Virus record (IMG/VR): IMGVR_UViG_3300013131_003358
Span: 1 to 49,118 of that record
Length of the DNA stretch: 49,118 nt
Reading direction: 5' to 3' (one strand)
DNA from: a virus
The notes under the pieces were generated by a model. It searched no databases and was not told where the DNA came from. It saw only the letters and a program-made list of their open reading frames with translations. Positions 14,317 to 23,194 of the stretch are shown here, piece by piece. The stretch's first letter is position 1. The number at the start of each line of letters is the position of its first letter. The position numbers and the translations under genes were made by a program.

Positions 14317-15257
14317 AACGCATCATCCCATGTAAATGATTTATAATTTGGATTGAACAAGTTCAAATAGTTTTGCTCACACATATAATTGGCCTTTTTA
14401 TACCATGCATGCGTACCTCGCTTTCCGCCCGGATTCTTATCATCGACATGCTCTTCGCCTAGTATATACTTACGTTTATTTTTATGCTTTCTGTTATGAA
14501 CTAACAATATATTTTTCACAATATATTGTGGTATATTACCTAGTATACGGTTTGTCATAAACATGAATGCGGAATCTTCATGTACAAAGAAAATAGATTT
14601 TGGAATATTAACGCCGGCCTTAATCACTTCCGATGATACGACTAACCCGCAGCCGTTAAATTTATGTGGTGTTATGACACGTACGTCTAATTCTTCAACT
14701 TTATCATTAATTGAATTCATTTCATCCTTAGACATGTCATAACGTAGACTCCACCAATTGGCGGTATCGCCTTCAATAAATGGCATATCTGTGAAATCAG
14801 TATGTTCGACGGGCGCCCATGATGAATCCCACATCTTACATGTACCGAAATATGCTATATATTTTGGATTGTTGTTTTGTTGCGACATATCATGCAATGC
14901 ATCTAGAATAGTAAACATCTGCCTGGGTAGAATAGAATCACTCTCGCCCCATATCAATACATCTACAGTATTACAATATGTCTCATTAAACCATCTTCTA
15001 TAATCAGCTATCGTGTACAGCGAATCTATTTGTCGCACAACGCCTATATTACAAATAGACTGAATTTTTTTAATGCAACTAGCATGTTGTTCTTTTGATA
15101 TACATTTCTCTAAATCTTGATTAGTTACTATAGTAAAATCGACTATTACATCGCCGTCATATAGATTTAATGCATCGTTTAATGAATCAACATATTCTTC
15201 AATGATATCACACTCATACCACTGAACTAAACACCCTATCGCAAATTTAGTTTTCAT
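14313..15257 (-). CDS. Putative glycosyltransferase (GT-A-like)
   Basis: 314 residues from MKTKFAIGCLVQWYE; a longer frame begins four codons earlier at 15269, but the shorter start gives the usual MK-x-K-A-I-G opening and less overlap. DVLIWGESDSILP near residue 105 provides a DxD-like motif, and the region DVRVITPHKFNGCGLVVSS with IFFVHEDSAFMF resembles the acceptor/catalytic part of GT-A enzymes. The basic C-terminus (NRKHKNKRKYI) may contact membranes or an acidic substrate. The fold call is moderate. Confidence 0.6.
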   Translation of the reverse strand: MKTKFAIGCLVQWYECDIIEEYVDSLNDALNLYDGDVIVDFTIVTNQDLEKCISKEQHASCIKKIQSICNIGVVRQIDSLYTIADYRRWFNETYCNTVDVLIWGESDSILPRQMFTILDALHDMSQQNNNPKYIAYFGTCKMWDSSWAPVEHTDFTDMPFIEGDTANWWSLRYDMSKDEMNSINDKVEELDVRVITPHKFNGCGLVVSSEVIKAGVNIPKSIFFVHEDSAFMFMTNRILGNIPQYIVKNILLVHNRKHKNKRKYILGEEHVDDKNPGGKRGTHAWYKKANYMCEQNYLNLFNPNYKSFTWDDAL

Positions 15258-16002
15258 ATAAATACTCATATGTACGCTTCATCCAATACATAGTTTGTTC
15301 TGAGTTATGATTGTTAGGAATTGCGTTAAATTGGTATATGCCTGGATATATTTTAGCGAATGTCATTTCATCATCTAAAATCTGTTTACGTGCTAGATCT
15401 GCCATACAAAATTGATAGTTTAGATACTTAACATCAATACCGGATAAATTGACAATATAATTTATAAGTGGCTGATCTGTGCCCACACCGTACGTTGATT
15501 GCATATGTAGTATCAAATCTCTATTATCATGATAATATTGCTGAAATTTGGTAATCAATTCGCGATGTGATGTGTTTATTACTTGAAACCCAGCATTAAA
15601 GTATCGATGTAATGGAAATGTATTATTGAATACATATTTACCGTAGTTTTCTAAACTACGGCATACCCAATCCATACTACCTTCGGTAGTTGTAACAGTA
15701 TATTTCTGATTGGTCATTTCAAAAAAGTTAGGGCAATCCGGATGTATAATACAATCAGCATCAGTTAAACATATCTGATCATACCCAACGCCCTGACTAT
15801 CTAATAATTCAAATGCCCAATATCGATAAAAATTTGGCTTGCAATATTCTGGCTCGAATATTGGCTCATCTAATACAAATAACTCACAATCGTTTTTTTC
15901 ACACCATTTAGCCCATGACTGAACACCGTATTGGTACGGCTTACTCCTGTGTTCTTGGCCGGGAAATGATATTGCCGTTAAAAATACAATATCACGTTTC
16001 AT
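15247..16002 (-). CDS. Glycosyltransferase (GT8-like), tandem paralogue A
   Basis: 251 residues. QICLTDADCIIHPDCPNFFE carries a DxD (DAD), and HRYFNAGFQVINTSHRELI matches the YFNAG-V-V pattern of GT8-like enzymes. GTDQPLINYIVN corresponds to the catalytic D-Q region of that family. The neighbour at 15992 shares the same plan (SHRELF...FKEFYY, T/QP-x-NY), so the pair arose by tandem duplication. The genes overlap by 11 bases. Confidence 0.78.
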   Translation of the reverse strand: MKRDIVFLTAISFPGQEHRSKPYQYGVQSWAKWCEKNDCELFVLDEPIFEPEYCKPNFYRYWAFELLDSQGVGYDQICLTDADCIIHPDCPNFFEMTNQKYTVTTTEGSMDWVCRSLENYGKYVFNNTFPLHRYFNAGFQVINTSHRELITKFQQYYHDNRDLILHMQSTYGVGTDQPLINYIVNLSGIDVKYLNYQFCMADLARKQILDDEMTFAKIYPGIYQFNAIPNNHNSEQTMYWMKRTYEYLYEN

Positions 16003-16771
16003 AATTACCTTTAATTAAATTCCACGTATCAATTGCAAATGCATTACGTTGCATCTTATCAAAACCAGTCAGAAACCATACATACCCATGCTTAATAAAA
16101 AATGGTGTACGGTCTTCATTAAGCTGCCAATTATAGCCTAACATTTCTTTACGATGTAGATGGGTTAATTTCCATGTTACTGGCATATCCAATCTCAAAT
16201 CAACGTTATTCAATTGTAGCCAATAATTAAATGGCGTTTGTTCTGTGCCTCGTCGTACTAATTGATCCTGCAGTTCGATTAACATACTACTATTAGTATA
16301 ATAAAACTCTTTGAAAGATTCAAATAATTCACGGTGCGATTTATTGAAAATAATAACGCCTGAATTTATATACTTAGTAATATCCAGTTGATAGTTAAAG
16401 TACCGTTCATATCCTTTTACACTTTCATATACCCACTTGAGATTATCTAAGTCATTCCAAGCCGTAAATCTATCATCTATTTCATCAAAAATATTTGGTG
16501 CATCCCATTTAATCATTGACGATGCATCCACTAAAAATACTTTATCTGCATTGATACCACGGCTATCTAATATATCCCAGCAGTGAATAGCCTTTTGCCA
16601 ATTAGCTCTATGGACGTTAATATCTGTATACGGCTCGTCGAATGCAATAAATTCTATACCATGTTTATCACACCAATATTGCCACGTACGTCTAGAAATG
16701 TCCATCCAATCAAACCCACCATACTTAGTTGTTAAGTGCGTTTTTATGCCCGTCCAGAATACTACGTTCAT
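15992..16771 (-). CDS. Glycosyltransferase (GT8-like), tandem paralogue B
   Basis: 259 residues. Shares the plan of its neighbour at 15247: KVFLVDASSMIKWDAPNIFDE has VDAS where the paralogue has TDAD, KYINSGVIIFNKSHRELFESF matches the acceptor strand, and GTEQTPFNYWLQ replaces GTDQPLINYIVN. The altered metal motif may change activity or donor. The gene overlaps the FkbM-like methyltransferase by 4 bases. Confidence 0.75.
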   Translation of the reverse strand: MNVVFWTGIKTHLTTKYGGFDWMDISRRTWQYWCDKHGIEFIAFDEPYTDINVHRANWQKAIHCWDILDSRGINADKVFLVDASSMIKWDAPNIFDEIDDRFTAWNDLDNLKWVYESVKGYERYFNYQLDITKYINSGVIIFNKSHRELFESFKEFYYTNSSMLIELQDQLVRRGTEQTPFNYWLQLNNVDLRLDMPVTWKLTHLHRKEMLGYNWQLNEDRTPFFIKHGYVWFLTGFDKMQRNAFAIDTWNLIKGNYET

Positions 16772-17304
16772 CTATCAAAAATAAAAAAATGGTCTTGTTC
16801 TTGAGTACGTTCTAAACGATATCCATGGTCTTGCATGTACATAATTGCTGCATGTGATTGCGAGCTATATCCTCTATATGAATCATGTTCAAAAGTTATA
16901 ACTTTAAATTGATATTGGTCTAGAGGTAAATTATATAAAACCCGATATGTACTCGTCGGCGGTTCTAGATCAATTGATAAGTAATCAATATTCTTAGGCA
17001 TATGATAGTCGTTAAATGATTGTCTTAAATCATGCATTAGCAGATCTGTGACAATGATTGGCGTCGATCTATGATCATTCCAAAATTTAATATACTCCTT
17101 AGCTGATAACGATCTATCAACGCCGTGCGCATACGGCGGGCCTATATCATATGATATACCAGTCCAATTATATATACTTTCTAATAAAAATGTATTATTT
17201 AAACGTACCGGATGGCCGGCGCCTAAATCAATAAATGTACCGTGTTTTTTGTTTTGCAGTATGTCTAAAACCCATGAATCCTGCCCTATTTGCGAATAAC
17301 TCAT
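16768..17304 (-). CDS. FkbM-family methyltransferase
   Basis: 178 residues. SYSQIGQDSWVLDIL followed by GTFIDLGAGHPVRLNNTFLLE and NWTGISYDIGP is the opening of FkbM-type SAM methyltransferases, with GAG as the cofactor loop. NIDYLSIDLEPPT is the central D-x-E motif, and ITFEHDSY lies downstream. Such enzymes O-methylate sugars or glycans, so this one may cap the island's product. Slightly shorter than typical FkbM domains (about 200-240). Confidence 0.83.
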   Translation of the reverse strand: MSYSQIGQDSWVLDILQNKKHGTFIDLGAGHPVRLNNTFLLESIYNWTGISYDIGPPYAHGVDRSLSAKEYIKFWNDHRSTPIIVTDLLMHDLRQSFNDYHMPKNIDYLSIDLEPPTSTYRVLYNLPLDQYQFKVITFEHDSYRGYSSQSHAAIMYMQDHGYRLERTQEQDHFFIFDR

Positions 17305-17317
17305 AAAATAACTCTTT

Positions 17318-17986
17318 TTATAAAAATTCTATATTTTCAAGTTGTATGATTCTATCATAGTCCATTGTTGTATTTCCCCTTTTCATAGCTTCATAATATA
17401 ATGGCTCATTAATTAAATCATATACAATATTATGTGGTCGCATATTTAGTCGGCGCGAGCCAGCTAGTTCAAAACCCCATGGGGACTCTGACTGACCGGG
17501 TTCGATTAAACATGATTTAAAAAAATCTGTATTCCATATAGACGACTGCATTGAAATTGTAAAAAGACTATCTCGATTCATTTTGTAGAAGCCATCAAAC
17601 TGCTGACTTAGTGAATAAAGCCGAATATCGTGCTCATATTTAATACCAAAACGATCAATGTTATTATCAGATATATACTTAATATATGATATAAGTTGGT
17701 TATATGTTAATTCTGATTGAAAAAAGTAATCATCTTGCAGCCATAAGATATATGGCGTATGAATAGTATTGAGCATAGTTCGTAGACAATCTGAATAGTC
17801 TTTCTTTCCTGTTAAAATAAATTCATAGCCCGGGATTTCAGCTGACAGTGTCTCTGACATAAATATTTTACGTACACCGCCTAGGCCGTCTGTATATTTG
17901 TCAAATAAGTATGAAAACTTTTTCCATAAAAATTGGTATTTATCACATGTGCCTATGACAATTGTCAATGAAGTAGTTAAGTCCAT
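17318..17986 (-). CDS. Putative glycosyltransferase, tandem paralogue C
   Basis: 222 residues. SLTIVIGTCDKYQFLWKKF opens like the neighbour at 18008 (LTLLIGTCDSYSPLWDNF). ILWLQDDYFFQSE supplies a DxD-like motif (QDDY). SMQSSIWNTDFFKSCL and SPWGFELAGSRR match the acceptor-binding part of the neighbour (QPSIWNTSYLKSCL; GPWEFEDSAS). The two are tandem duplicates of a phage-type GT-A enzyme. Confidence 0.75.
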   Translation of the reverse strand: MDLTTSLTIVIGTCDKYQFLWKKFSYLFDKYTDGLGGVRKIFMSETLSAEIPGYEFILTGKKDYSDCLRTMLNTIHTPYILWLQDDYFFQSELTYNQLISYIKYISDNNIDRFGIKYEHDIRLYSLSQQFDGFYKMNRDSLFTISMQSSIWNTDFFKSCLIEPGQSESPWGFELAGSRRLNMRPHNIVYDLINEPLYYEAMKRGNTTMDYDRIIQLENIEFL

Positions 17987-18007
17987 TACCTTATAGTTTA
18001 TTATAAA

Positions 18008-18670
18008 TTAGATATTTAAATCACTTAGCTGTTCTTTTAACTTAAGCTGTTCCCATCCTGCAGATAAACGCATGCCTTGACGAACTGCATTCCAATACGG
18101 CTTTTTATCTCTGATGAAAATGTACGTTTCATGTGTATCGCCGTTAATTAATCTAGATGCACTATCTTCAAATTCCCATGGGCCCCAATTTGGTCTTAAG
18201 CAAGACTTAAGATACGATGTATTCCAGATAGATGGCTGTACTGATGCTAGATATTTACTATTCGGAGCTAATTTACATATCTCTAATCCATTCGATGCTA
18301 TACCATACGGCACTAATCGTAGATGCGGACATCTATACTCTAACATAACTTTATTTGCATTTAATGACTCCATAAATGCCAGATACATTTCAATTTCGTC
18401 ATTTGATATAATCTCTGTGAAATAATAGTCTTCTAATACAAACATTGTATACTTCGTTTCAATGTTATTAACTGCATATAAAATTCTATCCGACCACGGT
18501 AAATTTCCGGGAGTGCACCAGTCATAGTCAGGGTATGTTTTAGAGTTATTCTCAGACACAAATATTTTTTTGCAGTCTGGCTGCCAGTAACGATCACATA
18601 ACGTCACAAAATTGTCCCATAATGGGCTATATGAATCACATGTGCCTATTAGTAGTGTTAAGTCTTTCAT
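18008..18670 (-). CDS. Putative glycosyltransferase, tandem paralogue D
   Basis: 220 residues, a paralogue of the 17318 gene by shared opening (IGTCDSYSPLW), MFVLEDYYFTE at the metal site and QPSIWNTSYLKSCL near residue 155. The metal motif has LEDYY in place of QDDYF. Near the C-terminus YWNAVRQGMR corresponds to YYEAMKRGN of the other copy. Donor and acceptor are unknown. Confidence 0.75.
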   Translation of the reverse strand: MKDLTLLIGTCDSYSPLWDNFVTLCDRYWQPDCKKIFVSENNSKTYPDYDWCTPGNLPWSDRILYAVNNIETKYTMFVLEDYYFTEIISNDEIEMYLAFMESLNANKVMLEYRCPHLRLVPYGIASNGLEICKLAPNSKYLASVQPSIWNTSYLKSCLRPNWGPWEFEDSASRLINGDTHETYIFIRDKKPYWNAVRQGMRLSAGWEQLKLKEQLSDLNI

Positions 18671-18681
18671 AACATGAGTAT

Positions 18682-19545
18682 TTATATCAATTGTTTAATT
18701 TCTTCTATACTAAATTGTTCTACTTCGTTAGAATAAGGGCCGTCATCTAGTACCTTTTCATGCATATTCTCTCCGGGCTGCAGCCCTATAGTCTTAACTG
18801 GTATAATATTACCATTTGAGTACTTTTCGATCATAGCAGCAAGTAGGTTTTCGATTGTCATTGATTTCATGGACGGACAGTACGGTGTCGAATCATTAGC
18901 ATTATCCATACAGTCAATAATTAGTTGAATTGCTTGATCAACACTCCAGAAAAATCTAGTAGCATTAGGATCTGTTATAATAACTTCCTTACCTTGTTGA
19001 ATCAATTCCTTCCATTTACATAAAACTGATCCTGTAGAATATAAGACATTCCCATATCTAACTATACGATACTGACATTTAGGGTTCAATACCTCATATT
19101 GTTTACATAGACGTTCCATTAATAATTTAGTAGCACCATATACTCCAGAAACTTGAGCTGCTTTATCCGTAGATATAGCTAAGATAAAATCTAAGTTGTC
19201 TAAACTCAATGATTCATGCAAAATATTCAAAGTACCTATTATATTTGTTTTAATATTCTCACGCACAAATTTTTCCGCTAGACCTACATGTTTTGAGGCT
19301 GCTAAATGAAATACGCCGGTAACTCCTAGCATTGCCTGCGTCACTTCAAAACTATCGTATATATCTCCACTGTATATTTCAATATCACTAAATTTTTCCT
19401 TTAAATCTATTAATTTACCTTCATCGCGAGCTAATACACGGACATGTCCGCCGTGGTTTAATATATACTCAGCCAATGGAACTCCTAAAAATCCACTCCC
19501 ACCGGTTATCAAATATAACATACCTGGTCTAATCTTACACTTCAT
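18682..19545 (-). CDS. Nucleotide-sugar 4,6-dehydratase/epimerase of the CapD/PseB type
   Basis: 287 residues. Extended short-chain dehydrogenase. NAD-binding TGGSGFLG at 14-21, catalytic region STDKA at 125-129 with Tyr136-x3-Lys140 in VYGATKLLME, then RYGNVLYSTGSV and ITDPNATRFFW. KTIGLQPGENMHEK near the C-terminus is a family marker of UDP-GlcNAc 4,6-dehydratases and 5-epimerases of capsule and flagellin pathways. It would supply a deoxy-amino-sugar nucleotide. An alternative start eight codons in (MLYLITGGSG) is possible. Confidence 0.88.
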   Translation of the reverse strand: MKCKIRPGMLYLITGGSGFLGVPLAEYILNHGGHVRVLARDEGKLIDLKEKFSDIEIYSGDIYDSFEVTQAMLGVTGVFHLAASKHVGLAEKFVRENIKTNIIGTLNILHESLSLDNLDFILAISTDKAAQVSGVYGATKLLMERLCKQYEVLNPKCQYRIVRYGNVLYSTGSVLCKWKELIQQGKEVIITDPNATRFFWSVDQAIQLIIDCMDNANDSTPYCPSMKSMTIENLLAAMIEKYSNGNIIPVKTIGLQPGENMHEKVLDDGPYSNEVEQFSIEEIKQLI

Positions 19546-19567
19546 GTTTATTATCTTTTTTTTTATT

Positions 19568-19852
19568 TTACATTATATCATCTATAAAACATATCCTATC
19601 TGCAAAATGTTTTTGCATATATTCATTATACCATGACTCATGAGTTTGTTCTAACATAATATTGCAACCGGCGTTTAACGCAGGAGCAACTCTTATGAGA
19701 TCGTTATGTATGGTATTCATAGCGCCCACAGATAAAATCCATTTAGACCTCATCATTAAAGCCTTTTGTGTTTTCAGATCCAAATCATTGGTACAATGCA
19801 CATTAAACTTTTCTGATAATTTTCGAATGATTGATTTTCGTCTTTCTGTCAT
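19568..19852 (-). CDS. Glycosyltransferase, C-terminal half (frameshifted gene)
   Basis: 94 residues. Contains the donor-binding lobe of a GT-B enzyme: WILSVGAMNTIHNDLIRVAPALNAGCNIM. The start codon overlaps the stop of the 19849 gene by 4 bases, which would suggest two coupled genes, but upstream of the ATG this frame continues as TDIDILFYGT, the usual strand leading into MTERRK in this family. That shows the two ORFs are one gene broken by a one-base shift at the run of four A at 19882-19885. The product alone would lack the acceptor lobe. Confidence 0.7.
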   Translation of the reverse strand: MTERRKSIIRKLSEKFNVHCTNDLDLKTQKALMMRSKWILSVGAMNTIHNDLIRVAPALNAGCNIMLEQTHESWYNEYMQKHFADRICFIDDIM

Positions 19853-20190
19853 CGTGCCGTAAAATAGTATGTCAATATCCGTTTTATTACCGTGTGATAC
19901 CTAGATTCTAAATTCGGCAGAAGTGGTTTAAATATGCTGCGATCTGCATATGCGGAAAATTGAAAATTCGCTTCAGAATATTCATAAATTGCCGTTGCAT
20001 TATCTAATAAAGCTTTATATCTCGGGACAAGCTTTTCATATGCCGAGCCTAAGTCATGTTCTAAATCCTCCGTTTGATACACAATATATGGATAGTCTAT
20101 AAACTCGTCACGATTCCAAAAAAATTTTACCGGATATTCTGATTTTAGAAGATGCTTTACATCAACTTGTATATTATCTTGCCATGTCAT
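19849..20190 (-). CDS. Glycosyltransferase, N-terminal half (frameshifted gene)
   Basis: 113 residues. PYIVYQTEDLEHDLGSAYEK, NATAIYEYSEANFQF and KPLLPNLESRYHTVIK match the acceptor lobe of a phage/bacterial GT-B enzyme. After VIK the frame turns into RILTYYFTAR and ends, whereas a -1 shift on A-AAA gives VIKTDIDILFYGT and continues into the 19568 ORF. Either one base is missing (assembly error or mutation), or ribosomes slip on the A run. The joined protein would be about 206 residues. Confidence 0.7.
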   Translation of the reverse strand: MTWQDNIQVDVKHLLKSEYPVKFFWNRDEFIDYPYIVYQTEDLEHDLGSAYEKLVPRYKALLDNATAIYEYSEANFQFSAYADRSIFKPLLPNLESRYHTVIKRILTYYFTAR

Positions 20191-20212
20191 GATATGTACC
20201 CGCCCTCTTTAT

Positions 20213-20812
20213 TTATTGTAATTTAAAATAAAGTTTTTCTAACATATCTTCATCTATAATATGCAATAATTCGTGCCTATTTGACTCTAAATAATTCCAT
20301 GTATATTCTATCTGTTTACTATATAGTTGCTGATAGCCGCGGCGTATAATACCTAAACCAACTGCATCTATTAATGTAGCATTCATCTCTAAATCCGTAC
20401 GGGTCGATCTTAACAATGCCCATGTTTCCCATGCACTACTACAATATTTATGCTGTAAATGCATCTCGCTAGGGGGGCTAATATCATGGCATATAATACA
20501 GCCGCCTTCACTTAAGTGAGCTAATGAATTTATAATATCTCTATAAACAAATTCTTTATCGTGATTTGCATCAATAAAAATTATATCATATTGTCTAGTC
20601 GATTCGATTGTATTAAAAAATTCATCTGTCGACATTACGTAATTATTTTCATTTCGATTAATATCGACCGAATCTTTGTGCATGCAATTAATACGATTTA
20701 TAGAGCCTTCTCTGCTGCCCAATTCTAAATATCTAGTATAACCATATTCATCGATAAAGGCTTGAATTAAATCAAATCTCCTTAGCCCCGGGGCCGTATT
20801 TTTTAATATCAT
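20213..20812 (-). CDS. Class I SAM-dependent methyltransferase
   Basis: 199 residues. YLELGSREGSINRI at about 28-41 is the SAM-binding motif I (E-x-G-x-x-x-G). YDIIFIDANHDKEFVYRDI gives motif II-IV with the acidic ID-x-NH, and LSEGGCIICHDISPP is the motif V strand with the metal-binding HD found in O-methyltransferases such as macrocin O-methyltransferase. It probably methylates a sugar of the island's glycan. Confidence 0.83.
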   Translation of the reverse strand: MILKNTAPGLRRFDLIQAFIDEYGYTRYLELGSREGSINRINCMHKDSVDINRNENNYVMSTDEFFNTIESTRQYDIIFIDANHDKEFVYRDIINSLAHLSEGGCIICHDISPPSEMHLQHKYCSSAWETWALLRSTRTDLEMNATLIDAVGLGIIRRGYQQLYSKQIEYTWNYLESNRHELLHIIDEDMLEKLYFKLQ

Positions 20813-20824
20813 TATTTTTTCCTA

Positions 20825-21457
20825 TCATTGATTTTTATTAGAAATATGGGTAAGTCTGCGATGATATGATCTTGTATTACGTCCAACATATGGATCGAAA
20901 ACACTACCAACATCTAAATATATATTATTTTTATTGAAATTCCAAGAATCATGTATAAAAACATTTGCAGCCATTCCTGCGGAAAAACAAAATACTTTAA
21001 ATGTATCATCACATACATTACGTATAAGTTCCATTAATTCTTTGCGCTGTAGCCAGACATTGGTATATGGTATTTCTATAAATTCATTGATAAATGGCAA
21101 TGCACTAAGAGACTGATTTCCTATATATACGACATGTGCTAATTGAAGACTATCTATAAAAGGCTGCAATTGATTATTCATACTAGCCTTATGGAAAATA
21201 TCTGCATCATACCAATTCTGTGGATACTGCCTTGCTTGTTGTACTGAATAGTCGATTAATGACTGGACGCCCATATAATAATCTCGCGGGGTTTCGACTA
21301 TCAATTTTAGCTCGTCTCCCAAATCTGAAAAATATATGTTTCCGTCGCAATTTTGTCCTGGCAGTTTATTTACATTATACCATTCACCGTCGCCCCATCT
21401 AGAAAATGCCATAGGTGTTTTAGATGAAATTGCATTGATAATATTATCTATTGTCAT
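20825..21457 (-). CDS. Putative GT-D-like glycosyltransferase
   Basis: 210 residues from MTIDNIINAI. Start 21457 is chosen over 21493 because GGAG lies six bases upstream and the overlap with the previous gene is 14 bases. MAFSRWGDGEW near residue 17 resembles the RFGDGE signature of the GT-D fold (DUF1792), and IYLDVGSVFDPYVG near the C-terminus matches its last strand and DxG motif. VFCFSAGMAANVFIHD sits between them. The match is by motif memory and moderate. Confidence 0.6.
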   Translation of the reverse strand: MTIDNIINAISSKTPMAFSRWGDGEWYNVNKLPGQNCDGNIYFSDLGDELKLIVETPRDYYMGVQSLIDYSVQQARQYPQNWYDADIFHKASMNNQLQPFIDSLQLAHVVYIGNQSLSALPFINEFIEIPYTNVWLQRKELMELIRNVCDDTFKVFCFSAGMAANVFIHDSWNFNKNNIYLDVGSVFDPYVGRNTRSYHRRLTHISNKNQ

Positions 21458-22193
21458 TGATACTCCGTTCTCTATCAGCTCGCCGCGCTGCACGCCACGA
21501 TCCCCCTAATGTTTTTTGCGACACTGATTTATGCTCTACCCAACACGGTCCAACAACAGTGCAATACACTCCGTTTTCTGCCCAGTATTGTACATTGCCT
21601 TCCTGGCCGCCCCATTTTCCATCACCGCCATTGTATTTATTATCAACTAAAAACAAATCACCGTTTTCATCTGCCCATTTATTATAAAACTCCTTAGTAA
21701 ATGCATATATGCCGCATAAATGTTCGCCGTGTCGATCGCCGCGTAAACGAAAAATTTTATCAATAGGATGATCTGAACATTGGTAATTATGTAAAATATT
21801 TGACGCCATTGTACTATATATAGAAACATCTTTATCTGGATCATTGGCTATATAATCAATAAGTCGATTAATAGTCTCGTTAAAGAGAATGTCATCATTT
21901 GATTGGATAATAATGTCCGCGCCGGCCGCTATAGCTTGTTTTATACTTAAATTCCATGCACCCGTCAAACCATACTTTAATTGATCTTCTATATATGTAT
22001 ATTCGTAGTTATCTTTGTGTAGAAAATCTAGGTTAGAAAAAGTAGTTGCTGGATTAGACTGGTTATCTATTATAAATGATTTAAAATCGCATGTGCAATG
22101 ATCATGAAAAGACTTTAAACTTTCGGGTATAAACTTATCACTAAGTGGTCGATTTTCCGAGTAATGTATTGTAACAGCATGTGCTATTTTCAT
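21444..22193 (-). CDS. Glycosyltransferase family 2
   Basis: 249 residues. FKSFIIDNQSNP, GLTGAWNLSIKQAIAAG and DIIIQSNDDILFNETI give the GT2 order, with NDDI as DxD. Later, YNGGDGKWGGQEGNVQYW supplies the acidic catalytic region (GQE), and CWVEHKSVSQKTLGGSWR the C-terminal His typical of this subfamily. The gene at 24180 has the same order (NEDVFFNETI; WRGQERFQHR; HHEHTGSWR) and is a paralogue. Confidence 0.87.
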   Translation of the reverse strand: MKIAHAVTIHYSENRPLSDKFIPESLKSFHDHCTCDFKSFIIDNQSNPATTFSNLDFLHKDNYEYTYIEDQLKYGLTGAWNLSIKQAIAAGADIIIQSNDDILFNETINRLIDYIANDPDKDVSIYSTMASNILHNYQCSDHPIDKIFRLRGDRHGEHLCGIYAFTKEFYNKWADENGDLFLVDNKYNGGDGKWGGQEGNVQYWAENGVYCTVVGPCWVEHKSVSQKTLGGSWRAARRADRERSINDNR

Positions 22194-22205
22194 GATATAA
22201 CTTAA

Positions 22206-23180
22206 TTAAATTACCGGTAATTGTCTATTCATCCAATAGTCAATAACCGACTTAATTATTTGATCAACGTCGTATGACGGTGACCAGTTTAAGTCGCTAA
22301 CTATTTTTTCTGGATTTGGAATTTTATCCCAAGCTTCTGCATATAACGGGCCATATATTGTAGTTGGGTCTACATAAATAATATCAGACTGAGAATTTGT
22401 CATTGCCTTAACGCGTTTAGCTAGATAATCAATCGATACTTTATTTTTATGATTTCCTATGTTCCATATGTTAGATTGGCTGTCCTGCGATGTTAAATAA
22501 ATACCGTCTATTATGTCCCCTACATATGTAAATGCTCGAACTTGAGAGCCATCGCCAAAGACAGTTATTGGCTTACCTGATAATGCCTGTATTACAAATC
22601 TTGGTAATACAAAGCCAGCATCTGGCAATTGCCGTGCGCCGCTGATATTAAATGGCCTTATAATTTGGTACGCCAATGGCGATACTTTTGCTGTATTACT
22701 TATTACAATTTCACTGAGCAATTTTGCCATAGAATACTCATTGCGAACTTTAAAATCGCCTGATAGTACCTTGTCATCATGCTCTTGTAACATTACAGGC
22801 GTATCTCTGTATCCATAAATTTCAGATGTACTAACAAATATTAATGGACATGCATGAAACTGAGCGCCTTCAATAGCCCAATATACATCATCGAGTATGT
22901 AACGTGCCATGGTGCCTGAATATTGTAGTATTCCAGCTGGGCCGACTGGACTGGCTAAGTGCAAGATCATGTCGTACGTATGATCATGCGTCCATTTATA
23001 CTGTAATATATCGCTTATAATAATATTAACATCTTTACAGATTGGATCACTCGGATCAATAGTATTAGATGATAAATTATCTATTACTGTGATACTCCAT
23101 CCCTCACGTTTATACCGTTCTATCGCATAAGATCCTAAAAATCCTAAGCCGCCGGTAATTAAAATTGATTTTGATTGCAT
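22206..23180 (-). CDS. Extended SDR nucleotide-sugar epimerase/decarboxylase
   Basis: 324 residues. TGGLGFLG at 9-16 binds NAD, HLASPVGPAG at 73-82 resembles the HLA-SPA-P stretch of UDP-glucuronate decarboxylases, STSEIYG at 116-122 and Tyr148-x3-Lys152 (EYSMAKL) form the active site, and VFGDGSQVRAFTYVGDIIDG is a family marker. With the UDP-sugar 6-dehydrogenase at 10568, UDP-glucuronate to UDP-xylose is a possible route, but a 4-epimerase is also possible. Confidence 0.86.
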   Translation of the reverse strand: MQSKSILITGGLGFLGSYAIERYKREGWSITVIDNLSSNTIDPSDPICKDVNIIISDILQYKWTHDHTYDMILHLASPVGPAGILQYSGTMARYILDDVYWAIEGAQFHACPLIFVSTSEIYGYRDTPVMLQEHDDKVLSGDFKVRNEYSMAKLLSEIVISNTAKVSPLAYQIIRPFNISGARQLPDAGFVLPRFVIQALSGKPITVFGDGSQVRAFTYVGDIIDGIYLTSQDSQSNIWNIGNHKNKVSIDYLAKRVKAMTNSQSDIIYVDPTTIYGPLYAEAWDKIPNPEKIVSDLNWSPSYDVDQIIKSVIDYWMNRQLPVI

Positions 23181-23194
23181 AAAACTTCCTTATT

